Under the pieces are notes generated by a model, which was not told the DNA's origin, did not search any database, and saw nothing but the letters and a program-made list of their open reading frames with translations. 64,000 bases of DNA from an uncultured Alphaproteobacteria bacterium (lineage in GTDB: Bacteria; Pseudomonadota; Alphaproteobacteria; HIMB59; GCA-002718135): positions 1 through 64,000 of the forward strand of contig CACMEY010000005.1 in assembly GCA_902612805.1 (NCBI GenBank), read 5' to 3'. Position numbers and translations under genes: made by a program. Below are positions 58,115 through 64,000 of the stretch, piece after piece (the first letter of the stretch is position 1; each line of letters starts with the position of its first letter).

Positions 58115-59167
58115 ATGAAAAAAATAAAAGGCCCTGCAATATTTCTTGCCCAGTTTGTAAGTGATGATGAACCTTTTAACTCATTAGAGTCAATATCAAA
58201 ATGGGCTTCTAATTTAGGGTATAAAGGCGTACAGATACCTTCATGGGATTCAAGATTAATTGATTTAAAAAAAGCTTCCGAAAGTAAAGATTATTGTGAT
58301 GATATAAAAGGAATTCTTGAAAATAATAATTTACAACTGACAGAGTTATCTACTCACCTTCAAGGTCAGCTTGTTGCTGTTCATCCTGCATACGATATTC
58401 CTTTTGATGGATTTGCAGATGAAAAAGTAAGAGGTAATCCAAGTAAAAGAAAAGAATGGGCTATTGATCAATTAATGCAAGCAGCAGTTGCTTCAAGGAA
58501 CTTTGGACTAAATGCACACGCAACTTTTTCTGGTGCACTAGCATGGCCATATTTATATCCATGGCCTCAAAGACCAGAAGGTTTAGTAGATGAAGCTTTT
58601 AATGAACTTGCAAAAAGATGGAAACCAATTTTAAATAAATTCGACGAAGCTGGGGTAGATCTATGTTATGAAATCCATCCTGGTGAAGATCTACATGATG
58701 GCATTACTTTTGAAATGTTTTTAGAAAAGGTTGATAATCATCCAAGATGTAATATGCTTTATGATCCAAGTCATTTTATTCTTCAACATTTAAATTATTT
58801 AGATCATATTGATATCTATCATGACAAATTAAAAATGTTTCATGTAAAAGATGCTGAATTAAATCCAAGTGGGAAACAAGGTGTATACGGAGGTTTTCAA
58901 TCATGGATTAATAGAGCTGGGAGATTCAGATCATTAGGAGATGGTCAGGTTGACTTTAAATCTATTTTTTCAAAACTATCTGGTTATAATTTTGATGGAT
59001 GGGCAGTTCTAGAATGGGAATGTTGTATAAAAAGCCCTCAACAAGGAGCAGAAGAAGGTGCTAAATTTATAAAAGAGCATATTATTGATGTAACTGAAAA
59101 AGCTTTTGATGATTTTGCTGATTCAGGAATGGATGAAGAAACTAATAAAAAACTTTTAGGTATTTAG
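58115..59167 (+). CDS. Sugar phosphate isomerase/epimerase (TIM barrel, AP_endonuc_2 family)
   Basis: A 350-aa xylose-isomerase-like TIM barrel. Metal-site segments are visible: VDLCYEIHPGEDLHDG (Glu, His), NMLYDPSHFILQ (Asp, His), HVKDAELNPSG (His, Asp) and WAVLEWECC (Glu). Such proteins isomerise or epimerise sugars or cyclitols beside Gfo/Idh/MocA dehydrogenases, as here (12-base gap). IolE-like or 3-ketoglycoside isomerase roles are possible. It is separate from xylA at 28876-30189. Confidence 0.85.
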   Translation: MKKIKGPAIFLAQFVSDDEPFNSLESISKWASNLGYKGVQIPSWDSRLIDLKKASESKDYCDDIKGILENNNLQLTELSTHLQGQLVAVHPAYDIPFDGFADEKVRGNPSKRKEWAIDQLMQAAVASRNFGLNAHATFSGALAWPYLYPWPQRPEGLVDEAFNELAKRWKPILNKFDEAGVDLCYEIHPGEDLHDGITFEMFLEKVDNHPRCNMLYDPSHFILQHLNYLDHIDIYHDKLKMFHVKDAELNPSGKQGVYGGFQSWINRAGRFRSLGDGQVDFKSIFSKLSGYNFDGWAVLEWECCIKSPQQGAEEGAKFIKEHIIDVTEKAFDDFADSGMDEETNKKLLGI

Positions 59168-59179
59168 GGGAAAATTTAA

Positions 59180-60331
59180 ATGACAAAAAGATTAAAATTA
59201 GGAATGATAGGCGGTGGCCAAGGAGCATTTATAGGAGCTGTGCATCGTCTATGTGCAAGAATGGATGATAAGTATGAATTTGTTGCTGGTTGCTTATCTT
59301 CAACTCCAGAAAAAGCAGCTAAGTCTGCTGAAGCAATTGGTCTTGATCCCTCAAGAAGTTACCCTGATTTTAAAATTATGGCCGAGCAAGAATCTAAAAG
59401 AGATGATGGCATTGATGTAGTATCCATTGTTACACCAAATCATATGCATGCTGCACCGGCAATAGAATTTCTAAATAAAAATATTCATGTCATTTGTGAT
59501 AAACCCATGACTTCTACCATGGAAGATGCTCATAAATTAGTTGAAGCAGTCTCTAAATCTGATGCTCATTTTTTCTTAACTCATAATTATTCTGGCTATC
59601 CAGTCGTTAGAGGTATGAGATCGCTCATTGAAAATGGAGCACTTGGAAAAATAAGAATTGTCAAAGGATCTTATCTTCAAGGTTGGCTCGGCTCAAAAGA
59701 AGAAGATTCAGGTTCAAATAAACAAGCAGAATGGAGAACTGATCCTTCAAGAAGTGGAGCTGCAGGAGGTGTGGGTGATATAGGGAGCCATACTATGCAT
59801 TTATTAGAATTTATAACTCAATTAAAATTACAATCAGTTAGTGCAGATCTAACAACTTTTGTTGAGGGAAGAAAATTAGATGATGATGCATCGATAATGA
59901 TAAGATTGAATAATGGAGCTAAGGGATCATTATCTATTTCTCAAGTTGCGACAGGTGAAGAAAATAATTTTACAGTAGCTATCTATGGTGAAAAAGGTGC
60001 ATTAAAATGGAGTCAAGAAAATCCAAATTATGCAACATTTAGTCAAGAAGGAGAGGCAAGCCAGATAATAACGAGAGGCGGTTCTATCAAAGTTGAGGGA
60101 ACTGAAGCTAACGTGCGAATCCCTGCTGGTCATCCAGAAGGTTATCTTGAAGCATTTGCACAAATTTATTCAGATGCTGCCGATGTTATACAAAATAGGG
60201 AAAATAAGGAAGAATTATTAAAGATACTTCCAAACATTGATGATGGTTTGCATATTATGAAATTCATAAATGCAAGTGTTAACTCTAGTAATAATAATTC
60301 TGCTTGGACTGATTTATCAACAATAAAATAA
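59180..60331 (+). CDS. Gfo/Idh/MocA-family oxidoreductase (copy 3, divergent)
   Basis: A 383-aa NAD(P)-dependent sugar dehydrogenase. The Rossmann motif is LGMIGGGQGAFIGAVHR, the family motif CDKPMTSTMEDA is near residue 111, and GGVGDIGSHTMHLLEF lies in the middle with His in the catalytic region. It is only distantly related to the two copies in the island. With the isomerase upstream it probably forms a two-gene pathway for a sugar or cyclitol. No terminator was found after it. Confidence 0.88.
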   Translation: MTKRLKLGMIGGGQGAFIGAVHRLCARMDDKYEFVAGCLSSTPEKAAKSAEAIGLDPSRSYPDFKIMAEQESKRDDGIDVVSIVTPNHMHAAPAIEFLNKNIHVICDKPMTSTMEDAHKLVEAVSKSDAHFFLTHNYSGYPVVRGMRSLIENGALGKIRIVKGSYLQGWLGSKEEDSGSNKQAEWRTDPSRSGAAGGVGDIGSHTMHLLEFITQLKLQSVSADLTTFVEGRKLDDDASIMIRLNNGAKGSLSISQVATGEENNFTVAIYGEKGALKWSQENPNYATFSQEGEASQIITRGGSIKVEGTEANVRIPAGHPEGYLEAFAQIYSDAADVIQNRENKEELLKILPNIDDGLHIMKFINASVNSSNNNSAWTDLSTIK

Positions 60332-60439
60332 CTAATATTTCCAATAAAACTGGGAAATATAACTATATGCATTTTTTGCATATTAATGTTAACGATAATA
60401 ATCTTAATAAAAATTAATATTAAACTAAATCAGTATTTA
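60332..60439. other. Upstream part of the amtB1 leader
   Basis: 108 AT-rich bases between the oxidoreductase stop and the first aptamer. A TTGCAT (60376-60381) followed 17 bases later by TAATCT (60399-60404) could be a promoter with a start near 60411, but it is weak. No other gene is seen; bases 60440-60648 are described separately. Confidence 0.3.
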
Positions 60440-60490
60440 CGTTCATCACCTTTTAAGGTGACGGAAGTAGACGAAAGTCGAAGGAACGCA
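60440..60490 (+). promoter_or_regulatory. Glutamine riboswitch-like aptamer A1 (glnA RNA), upstream of amtB1
   Basis: An RNA element with the core layout of the glutamine riboswitch. P1 pairs CGTTC (60440-60444) with GAACG (60484-60488). P2 is TCACCTT / AAGGTGA. The conserved ACGGAAGTAG joins P2 to P3 (GAC-GAAA-GTC with a GNRA loop), followed by GAAGGAACGC. These are the hallmarks I recall for the glnA motif, known mainly from cyanobacteria. It is the first of two tandem copies. Confidence 0.85.
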
Positions 60491-60506
60491 TGCAAAGTTA
60501 TTAAAT

Positions 60507-60560
60507 CGTTCAATTTGCCTAAGGCAAATCGGAAGTAGGTTTAACCGAAGGAACGCGGAT
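60507..60560 (+). promoter_or_regulatory. Glutamine riboswitch-like aptamer A2, upstream of amtB1
   Basis: A second copy of the same core, 16 bases after the first. P1 pairs CGTTC (60507-60511) with GAACG (60551-60555). P2 is ATTTGCC / GGCAAAT with loop TAA. CGGAAGTAG leads to P3 (GG...CC around TTTAA) and then CGAAGGAACGCGG. P2 and P3 sequences differ from aptamer A1 while junction bases are kept, which supports a structured RNA. Confidence 0.85.
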
Positions 60561-60570
60561 CTTATTATTT

Positions 60571-60648
60571 AATTTCCATAGCTAAGCATGAAAAGTAACG
60601 CATGACTCAATGTGAGCCATGTACCGTGAAATTTATAATGGAGGATTA
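60571..60648 (+). promoter_or_regulatory. Candidate expression platform of the amtB1 leader
   Basis: TTTCCAT (60573-60579) can pair with ATGGAGG (60638-60644), covering the whole amtB1 Shine-Dalgarno GGAGG (60640-60644). Between them a hairpin with arms CATG-CTCA and TGAG-CATG (about 60601-60621) would shorten the distance. The TTTCCATA-GCTAAGCATG block recurs at the same place in the second leader. It is probably a translational control element; the direction of the glutamine effect cannot be read from sequence. Confidence 0.55.
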
Positions 60649-61935
60649 ATGTTAAAAAAATCTATATATTTCATTAGCATTCTAGCCGTCTTTATGCTCT
60701 TTAGTTCATATGCAAGAGCCGAAGTCGACGGAGAAGTGCAATACATTTTAAATACATTCCTATTTCTTGTATCTGGGTTCTTAGTCATGTGGATGGCAGC
60801 AGGATTTGCAATGCTTGAATCAGGACTTGTTACGTCCAAAAGTGTAGCAACAATTGCTGCAAAAAATATAGGCTTATATTCAATAGCTGGCTTAATGTTT
60901 TGGTTAGTTGGATACAATATGGCATATGGCATCCCTGCAGGTGGTTTTATCGGATCTCCACTTCCTTGGAGTGATGGTAGCGCTCTTGATACAGGTTATT
61001 CAGACGGTTCTGACTGGTTCTTTCAGATGGTATTTTGTGCAACAACATGCTCAATTGTATCTGGAACACTAGCTGAAAGAATCAAAATTTGGCCATTCTT
61101 TATTTTTTGTGCTTTATTAACTGGTTTCATTTATCCAATCGAAATGGGTTGGCAGTGGGGCGGAGGATACTTAGCTGAAGCTGGTTTCTCAGATTTTGCT
61201 GGTTCAACTCTAGTACATAGTGCAGGAGCAGCAGCAGCACTTGCTGGTGCAATTTTATTAGGCCCAAGATTAGGAAGATTCACTGATAGTGGTGAAGCAG
61301 CTCCAATGGAGCCTTTTGCAAATTCCTCAATACCTCTTGCAACCCTTGGTGTATTTATCCTATGGCTTGGATGGTTCGGATTTAATGGTGGATCACAACT
61401 TGCAATGGGTACATTTGATGATGTTACAGCAGTAGCAACAATATATATTAATACTAACTTGGCAGCTGGTGCAGGTGTAATGGCTTGTGCAGTAATTTCA
61501 AGACTAGTAACTGGTAAAACAGATGTTGTTATGATGCTTAACGGAGCATTAGGTGGTTTGGTAGCAATTACTGCAGAACCATTAGCTCCTTCTCCATTCT
61601 TAGCAGTGATCATTGGTGCTATTGGTGGATTAATTGTCTTCTATGGTACAAGACTTTTAATATCACTTAAAATTGATGATGTTGTTGGAGCAATTCCTGT
61701 ACACGGTTTTGCTGGAATTTTTGGAACATTAGTTGTTCCAATTTCAAACAGCGCAGCAAGTTTTGGAGCTCAACTTTACGGTATAATAGCAATTAACGTT
61801 TTCGTTTTTGTCGTATCATTTATAATTTGGTACATCATGAAAATGCTCTTTGGTATTAGAATAAGTGAAGAAGCTGAAAAACTTGGTACTGATAAATCTG
61901 AAGTAGGCGTAATGGCTTATAGCATCAGAGACTAA
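60649..61935 (+). CDS. amtB: Ammonium transporter (AmtB1)
   Basis: A 428-aa Amt/MEP/Rh channel in the inner membrane. A signal-like N-terminal segment ends near ARA, then 11 helices follow. The twin pore histidines sit in STLVHSAG and IPVHGFAG. The C-terminal tail ISEEAEKLGTDKSEVGVMAYSIRD-type segment (read in pieces: ISEEAEKLG, then VGVMAYSIRD) resembles the GlnK-contact tail. The ATG at 60649 follows GGAGG; an upstream in-frame ATG at 60619 would add a tail that lies inside the leader. It imports ammonium and is preceded by tandem glutamine aptamers. Confidence 0.95.
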   Translation: MLKKSIYFISILAVFMLFSSYARAEVDGEVQYILNTFLFLVSGFLVMWMAAGFAMLESGLVTSKSVATIAAKNIGLYSIAGLMFWLVGYNMAYGIPAGGFIGSPLPWSDGSALDTGYSDGSDWFFQMVFCATTCSIVSGTLAERIKIWPFFIFCALLTGFIYPIEMGWQWGGGYLAEAGFSDFAGSTLVHSAGAAAALAGAILLGPRLGRFTDSGEAAPMEPFANSSIPLATLGVFILWLGWFGFNGGSQLAMGTFDDVTAVATIYINTNLAAGAGVMACAVISRLVTGKTDVVMMLNGALGGLVAITAEPLAPSPFLAVIIGAIGGLIVFYGTRLLISLKIDDVVGAIPVHGFAGIFGTLVVPISNSAASFGAQLYGIIAINVFVFVVSFIIWYIMKMLFGIRISEEAEKLGTDKSEVGVMAYSIRD

Positions 61936-61939
61936 TGAA

Positions 61940-61981
61940 TTTAGTGATTAGCACATCAACTCCTTATAGTTGGTCACTAAA
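61940..61981 (+). other. Stem-loop after amtB1
   Basis: Outer arms TTTAGTGA (61940-61947) and TCACTAAA (61974-61981), inner arms CAACT (61957-61961) and AGTTG (61968-61972), loop CCTTAT. It begins five bases after the amtB1 stop and is followed at once by the next hairpin. It may stabilise the amtB1 mRNA end or act as part of a larger folded region; no T run follows it. Confidence 0.65.
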
Positions 61982-61984
61982 AAA

Positions 61985-62006
61985 TGGGAGAGCATTTGCT
62001 CTCCCA
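61985..62006 (+). promoter_or_regulatory. Perfect hairpin whose 3' arm can also pair with the next gene's ribosome binding site
   Basis: Arms TGGGAGAGCA (61985-61994) and TGCTCTCCCA (61997-62006) form 10 perfect base pairs with a TT loop. The 3' arm extended as TTTGCTCTCCCA (61995-62006) can alternatively pair over 12 pairs with TGGGAGGGGCAAA (62024-62036), with one bulged G and one G-U pair, which covers the Shine-Dalgarno of the winged-helix gene right up to its ATG. Only one of the two pairings can exist at a time. Confidence 0.6.
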
Positions 62007-62035
62007 AAACTATTAAACATTTGTGGGAGGGGCAA

Positions 62036-62410
62036 ATGACTGAAACAGAAATTATTAAAGAAAAAAAAAGAAATATATATTCAAGCTTTTTTTCAGAAGA
62101 CTACGTTTCAAAATTTTTATTTAAATCAATTTTGCATCACGTTATTTCTCTAGAGATCTATGAAAATAATAGATTAAATGGAATTTCATTTGAAACAATT
62201 TGTGCAAATATACCTAAGTCTATTGGTTCTAGATCTTCAATTCAATCAATTTTAAACGAAGCCTTGGAAAAAAATATTTTCGTAAAAGAACAAAGTAAAT
62301 CTGATAAACGAATTAAGAATTACTACTTAAGCAATAATTTTCTTGATATGATTAATGGTTGGTTAAAAAAAGAAGGCACATTTTTTAATAAAATGAGCTT
62401 AGAAAATTAA
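62036..62410 (+). CDS. Small winged-helix (MarR-like) putative regulator between the two amtB genes
   Basis: A 124-aa protein. The C-terminal two thirds look like a MarR-type winged helix: a helix pair (FETICANIPKSIGSRSSIQSILNEALEKN) followed by a wing (EQSKSDKRIKNYYLSNNF). The N-terminal part is helical and Lys-rich and could dimerise. The ATG at 62036 is preceded by TGGGAGGGG; a longer frame from 61970 would run through the hairpins and is rejected. It stands where glnK is often found, but has no PII features. It is likely to bind DNA (or RNA), with neighbouring amtB genes as natural targets. Function is inferred. Confidence 0.7.
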   Translation: MTETEIIKEKKRNIYSSFFSEDYVSKFLFKSILHHVISLEIYENNRLNGISFETICANIPKSIGSRSSIQSILNEALEKNIFVKEQSKSDKRIKNYYLSNNFLDMINGWLKKEGTFFNKMSLEN

Positions 62411-62442
62411 TTAGATTTAATAATTAATTTTAGTACTATTTA

Positions 62443-62470
62443 TTGATACTTTCCGAATTATAGCTATAAG
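62443..62470 (+). promoter_or_regulatory. Likely promoter of the amtB2 leader
   Basis: A -35 TTGATA (62443-62448) and a -10 TATAAG (62465-62470) with a 16-base spacer would start transcription near 62477, two bases before the first aptamer (62479). The spacing fits a sigma70-type promoter whose transcript begins with the riboswitch. It is a consensus-based call. Confidence 0.45.
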
Positions 62471-62478
62471 TCTAATCA

Positions 62479-62530
62479 CGTTCATCACTCTTTTAGAGTG
62501 ACGGAAGTAGACGAAAGTCGAAGGAACGCA
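62479..62530 (+). promoter_or_regulatory. Glutamine riboswitch-like aptamer B1, upstream of amtB2
   Basis: P1 pairs CGTTC (62479-62483) with GAACG (62524-62528). P2 is TCACTCT / AGAGTGA, in which two base pairs differ from aptamer A1 but stay complementary. The junction ACGGAAGTAG, P3 GAC-GAAA-GTC and GAAGGAACGCATG are identical to aptamer A1. Confidence 0.85.
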
Positions 62531-62546
62531 TGCAAAGTTATAACAT

Positions 62547-62600
62547 CGTTCAATTTGCAGCTTGCAAATCGGAAGTAGGTATACCCGAAGGAACGCGGAT
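62547..62600 (+). promoter_or_regulatory. Glutamine riboswitch-like aptamer B2, upstream of amtB2
   Basis: P1 pairs CGTTC (62547-62551) with GAACG (62591-62595). P2 is ATTTGCA / TGCAAAT with loop GCT; the last pair is A-T here and C-G in aptamer A2. CGGAAGTAG, a P3 of GG...CC and CGAAGGAACGCGG are kept. The tandem layout and linker length match the first leader. Confidence 0.85.
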
Positions 62601-62610
62601 CTTAGTAATT

Positions 62611-62686
62611 AATTTCCATAGCTAAGCATGATGCAATGCATAACTAAAGGTTAGTTATGTGTCTATAATTTTATGTGGAGTTAATA
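62611..62686 (+). promoter_or_regulatory. Candidate expression platform of the amtB2 leader
   Basis: The conserved TTCCATA (62614-62620) can pair with TATGTGGAG-type bases just before amtB2 (62674-62680), covering its GGAG Shine-Dalgarno. A strong hairpin CATAACTAA / TTAGTTATG with loop AGG (about 62639-62659) lies between; its sequence differs from the corresponding hairpin in leader A, but its place is the same. Confidence 0.55.
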
Positions 62687-63973
62687 ATGTATAAAAAATT
62701 TTTTAGTCTTTTTACAATTCTCTCTTTTATTTTGTTGCTAAGTTCTTCTGTAAGAGCAGAGGTTGATGCAGAAGTAGCATACATATTTAATACATTTTCT
62801 TTTTTAGTTTGTGGGTTCTTAGTCATGTGGATGGCTGCAGGATTTCTATTTTTAGAATCAGGCCTTGTTACCACCAGAAGTGTATCAACTATTGCTGCTA
62901 AAAATATTGGAAAATTCGCAATAGTTTCAATTGTTTTCTATTTAATCGGATACAATCTCGGATATTCTGTGCCTGAAGGAGGCTATATTGGTACACCATC
63001 CATATGGACTGATAATACTTCTATGGAAACAGGTTACTCAGATGCTTCGGACTGGTTTTTTCAAGCTTTATTTGTTTGTGCTACTGTGTCTATTGTATCA
63101 GGTGCTGTAGCAGAGAGAATAAAAATTTGGCCTTTCTTTACTTTTGCAGCGGTACTTGGAGGAGTAATTTATCCAATTCAAATGGGTTGGGAATGGGGTG
63201 GAGGATGGCTAGACGCCCTAGGATTTGCAGATTTCGCTGGCTCGACATTAGTTCACGCTTGTGGTGGTTCTGCAGCTTTAGCAGGAGTAATTCTTTTAGG
63301 TCCAAGACTTGGAAGATTTAGTGCAAGTGGAGAACCAGCTAATATGGCTCCATTTGCTCCATCATCAATTCCTTTAGTTACATTAGGAACGTTTATTTTA
63401 TGGATGGGGTGGTATGGCTTTAATGGTGGATCCCAACTTGCATTAGGTTCTTATGAAGATGCAACAGCAATGTCAAAAATTTTCATGAATACTCAACTTG
63501 CAGCTTGTGGTGGATGTATGGCTGGTGCCGCAATAACAAGATTGATTGGTGGCAAAACTGATATTGTTATGATGCTTAATGGAGCTCTTGCAGGTTTAGT
63601 TTCAATAACAGCTGAGCCATTGATGCCTAGTCCATTGCTTGCAATTGGAATTGGAGCAGTTGGTGGAGTAATAATGTATTATGGAACTAACTTCTTAAAC
63701 TCATTAAAGCTAGATGATGTTGTTGGCGCAATACCCGTACATATGTTTGCAGGTATTTGGGGAACATTAGTTGTTCCTCTAACTAATCCTGATGCATCAT
63801 ACTCAATTCAATTACTGGGCGTTGCTTCAGTATGTATCTTTGTTTTTGTTTTCTCATATATTGTAATATATCTAATTAAAAATATTATGGGATTAAGAAT
63901 TAGTGAAGAAGCCGAAAAACTTGGCACTGATAAAGCCGAGGTTGGAGTAGTAGCTTATTCAATTAGAGACTAA
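62687..63973 (+). CDS. amtB: Ammonium transporter (AmtB2)
   Basis: A 428-aa Amt channel, the same length as AmtB1 and highly similar to it. The pore histidines are in STLVHACG and IPVHMFAG. An N-terminal signal-like helix ends near VRA. The C-terminal tail ISEEAEKLG...VGVVAYSIRD is nearly identical to AmtB1. The ATG at 62687 follows GGAG; the frame's earlier ATG at 62675 lies before that site. Differences concentrate in the N-terminus, helix 3 and the loops, so the copies may differ in affinity or regulation. Confidence 0.95.
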   Translation: MYKKFFSLFTILSFILLLSSSVRAEVDAEVAYIFNTFSFLVCGFLVMWMAAGFLFLESGLVTTRSVSTIAAKNIGKFAIVSIVFYLIGYNLGYSVPEGGYIGTPSIWTDNTSMETGYSDASDWFFQALFVCATVSIVSGAVAERIKIWPFFTFAAVLGGVIYPIQMGWEWGGGWLDALGFADFAGSTLVHACGGSAALAGVILLGPRLGRFSASGEPANMAPFAPSSIPLVTLGTFILWMGWYGFNGGSQLALGSYEDATAMSKIFMNTQLAACGGCMAGAAITRLIGGKTDIVMMLNGALAGLVSITAEPLMPSPLLAIGIGAVGGVIMYYGTNFLNSLKLDDVVGAIPVHMFAGIWGTLVVPLTNPDASYSIQLLGVASVCIFVFVFSYIVIYLIKNIMGLRISEEAEKLGTDKAEVGVVAYSIRD

Positions 63974-64000
63974 TACTTAAAAAAAAATAAGAGAGGTAAT
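63974..64000 (+). other. Window end after amtB2
   Basis: An A-rich stretch followed by AGAGAGG, which resembles a Shine-Dalgarno. A further gene may start just past the window; nothing else can be read here. Confidence 0.3.

Noticed and set aside
60602-60649. A 15-codon open frame in the amtB1 leader that ends in TAATG at the amtB1 start, resembling a leader peptide
   Set aside because: The corresponding part of the second leader does not keep this frame, while the RNA pairing elements are kept, so a peptide is unlikely.
61131-61613. A 160-codon open frame on the minus strand inside amtB1
   Set aside because: It is antisense to a well-conserved channel gene, rich in Pro/Ala/Ile from reversed codons, and has no recognisable domain or start context.
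61985-62006. Perfect hairpin after amtB1 as a rho-independent terminator
   Set aside because: It is followed by AAACTATTA and not by a T run on the plus strand. A T run exists only on the minus strand, where no gene would need it.
61970-62035. An upstream start for the winged-helix gene that would add 22 residues
   Set aside because: The extra segment is encoded by the two hairpins, and a good Shine-Dalgarno sits just before the ATG at 62036.

Overview
The window is a strongly AT-rich, tightly packed stretch of bacterial chromosome. The gene order coxB-coxA-ctaB-(35-aa ORF)-ctaG-coxC-surf1, followed by thrC and an M16 peptidase, is a typical alphaproteobacterial arrangement. The ubiA/rsmE pair, ribF-ileS-lspA-DUF3035 and the Kdo/lipid A genes agree with this. 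Low GC, near-zero intergenic distances, many ATGA/TAATG overlaps and a wealth of sugar importers suggest a streamlined marine alphaproteobacterium of the SAR11/HIMB59/AEGEAN-169 kind. That lineage call is inference. No rRNA, tRNA, CRISPR array or insertion sequence was seen.

Region 1 (1-30189) is a carbohydrate and organosulfur catabolic island. It opens with the 3' part of iolD, a 2-hydroxyacid dehydrogenase and a CUT2 sugar importer (ATPase, permease, binding protein), then a Gfo/Idh/MocA oxidoreductase. A second CUT2 importer, a PhyH-type dioxygenase, a fatty acid desaturase and gloA follow. Next comes a CUT1 importer with a Tat-exported binding protein and no ATPase, running into four consecutive sulfatases, a 92-aa orphan and a second PhyH-like dioxygenase, with a fifth sulfatase on the opposite strand. 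The island closes with another ATPase-less CUT1 importer, a second copy of the Gfo/Idh/MocA enzyme, a ThuA-like protein and xylose isomerase. None of the sulfatases has a signal peptide, so the layout suggests import of small sulfated sugars or glycosides, desulfation in the cytoplasm, and oxidation/isomerisation into central metabolism.

Region 2 (30232-58080) is mostly core genome: ribF, ileS, lspA, a DUF3035 lipoprotein, pgi, rsmD, an RluB-like pseudouridine synthase, two glutamine amidotransferases, tadA, xseA. It also holds a minus-strand envelope operon (ubiA-msbA-DUF374-waaA-lpxK-lpxL), rsmE, the cytochrome c oxidase operon, an M32 carboxypeptidase, thrC, an M16 peptidase, a DUF6494 protein and ogt. 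Region 3 (58115-60331) is a small sugar unit: a TIM-barrel isomerase plus a third Gfo/Idh/MocA dehydrogenase.

Region 4 (60332-64000) is the most unusual part. Two paralogous amtB ammonium channel genes each follow a leader carrying two tandem RNA elements that match the glutamine riboswitch (glnA RNA) core. The two leaders differ mainly by compensatory changes in the P2 stems. Each leader ends in a conserved UUUCCAUA element that can pair with the amtB ribosome binding site. Between the two amtB genes sits a small MarR-like winged-helix protein, where many bacteria have glnK. Its own ribosome binding site can be captured by the 3' arm of a perfect hairpin just upstream. Together these look like an RNA-based, glutamine-sensing nitrogen-uptake locus.
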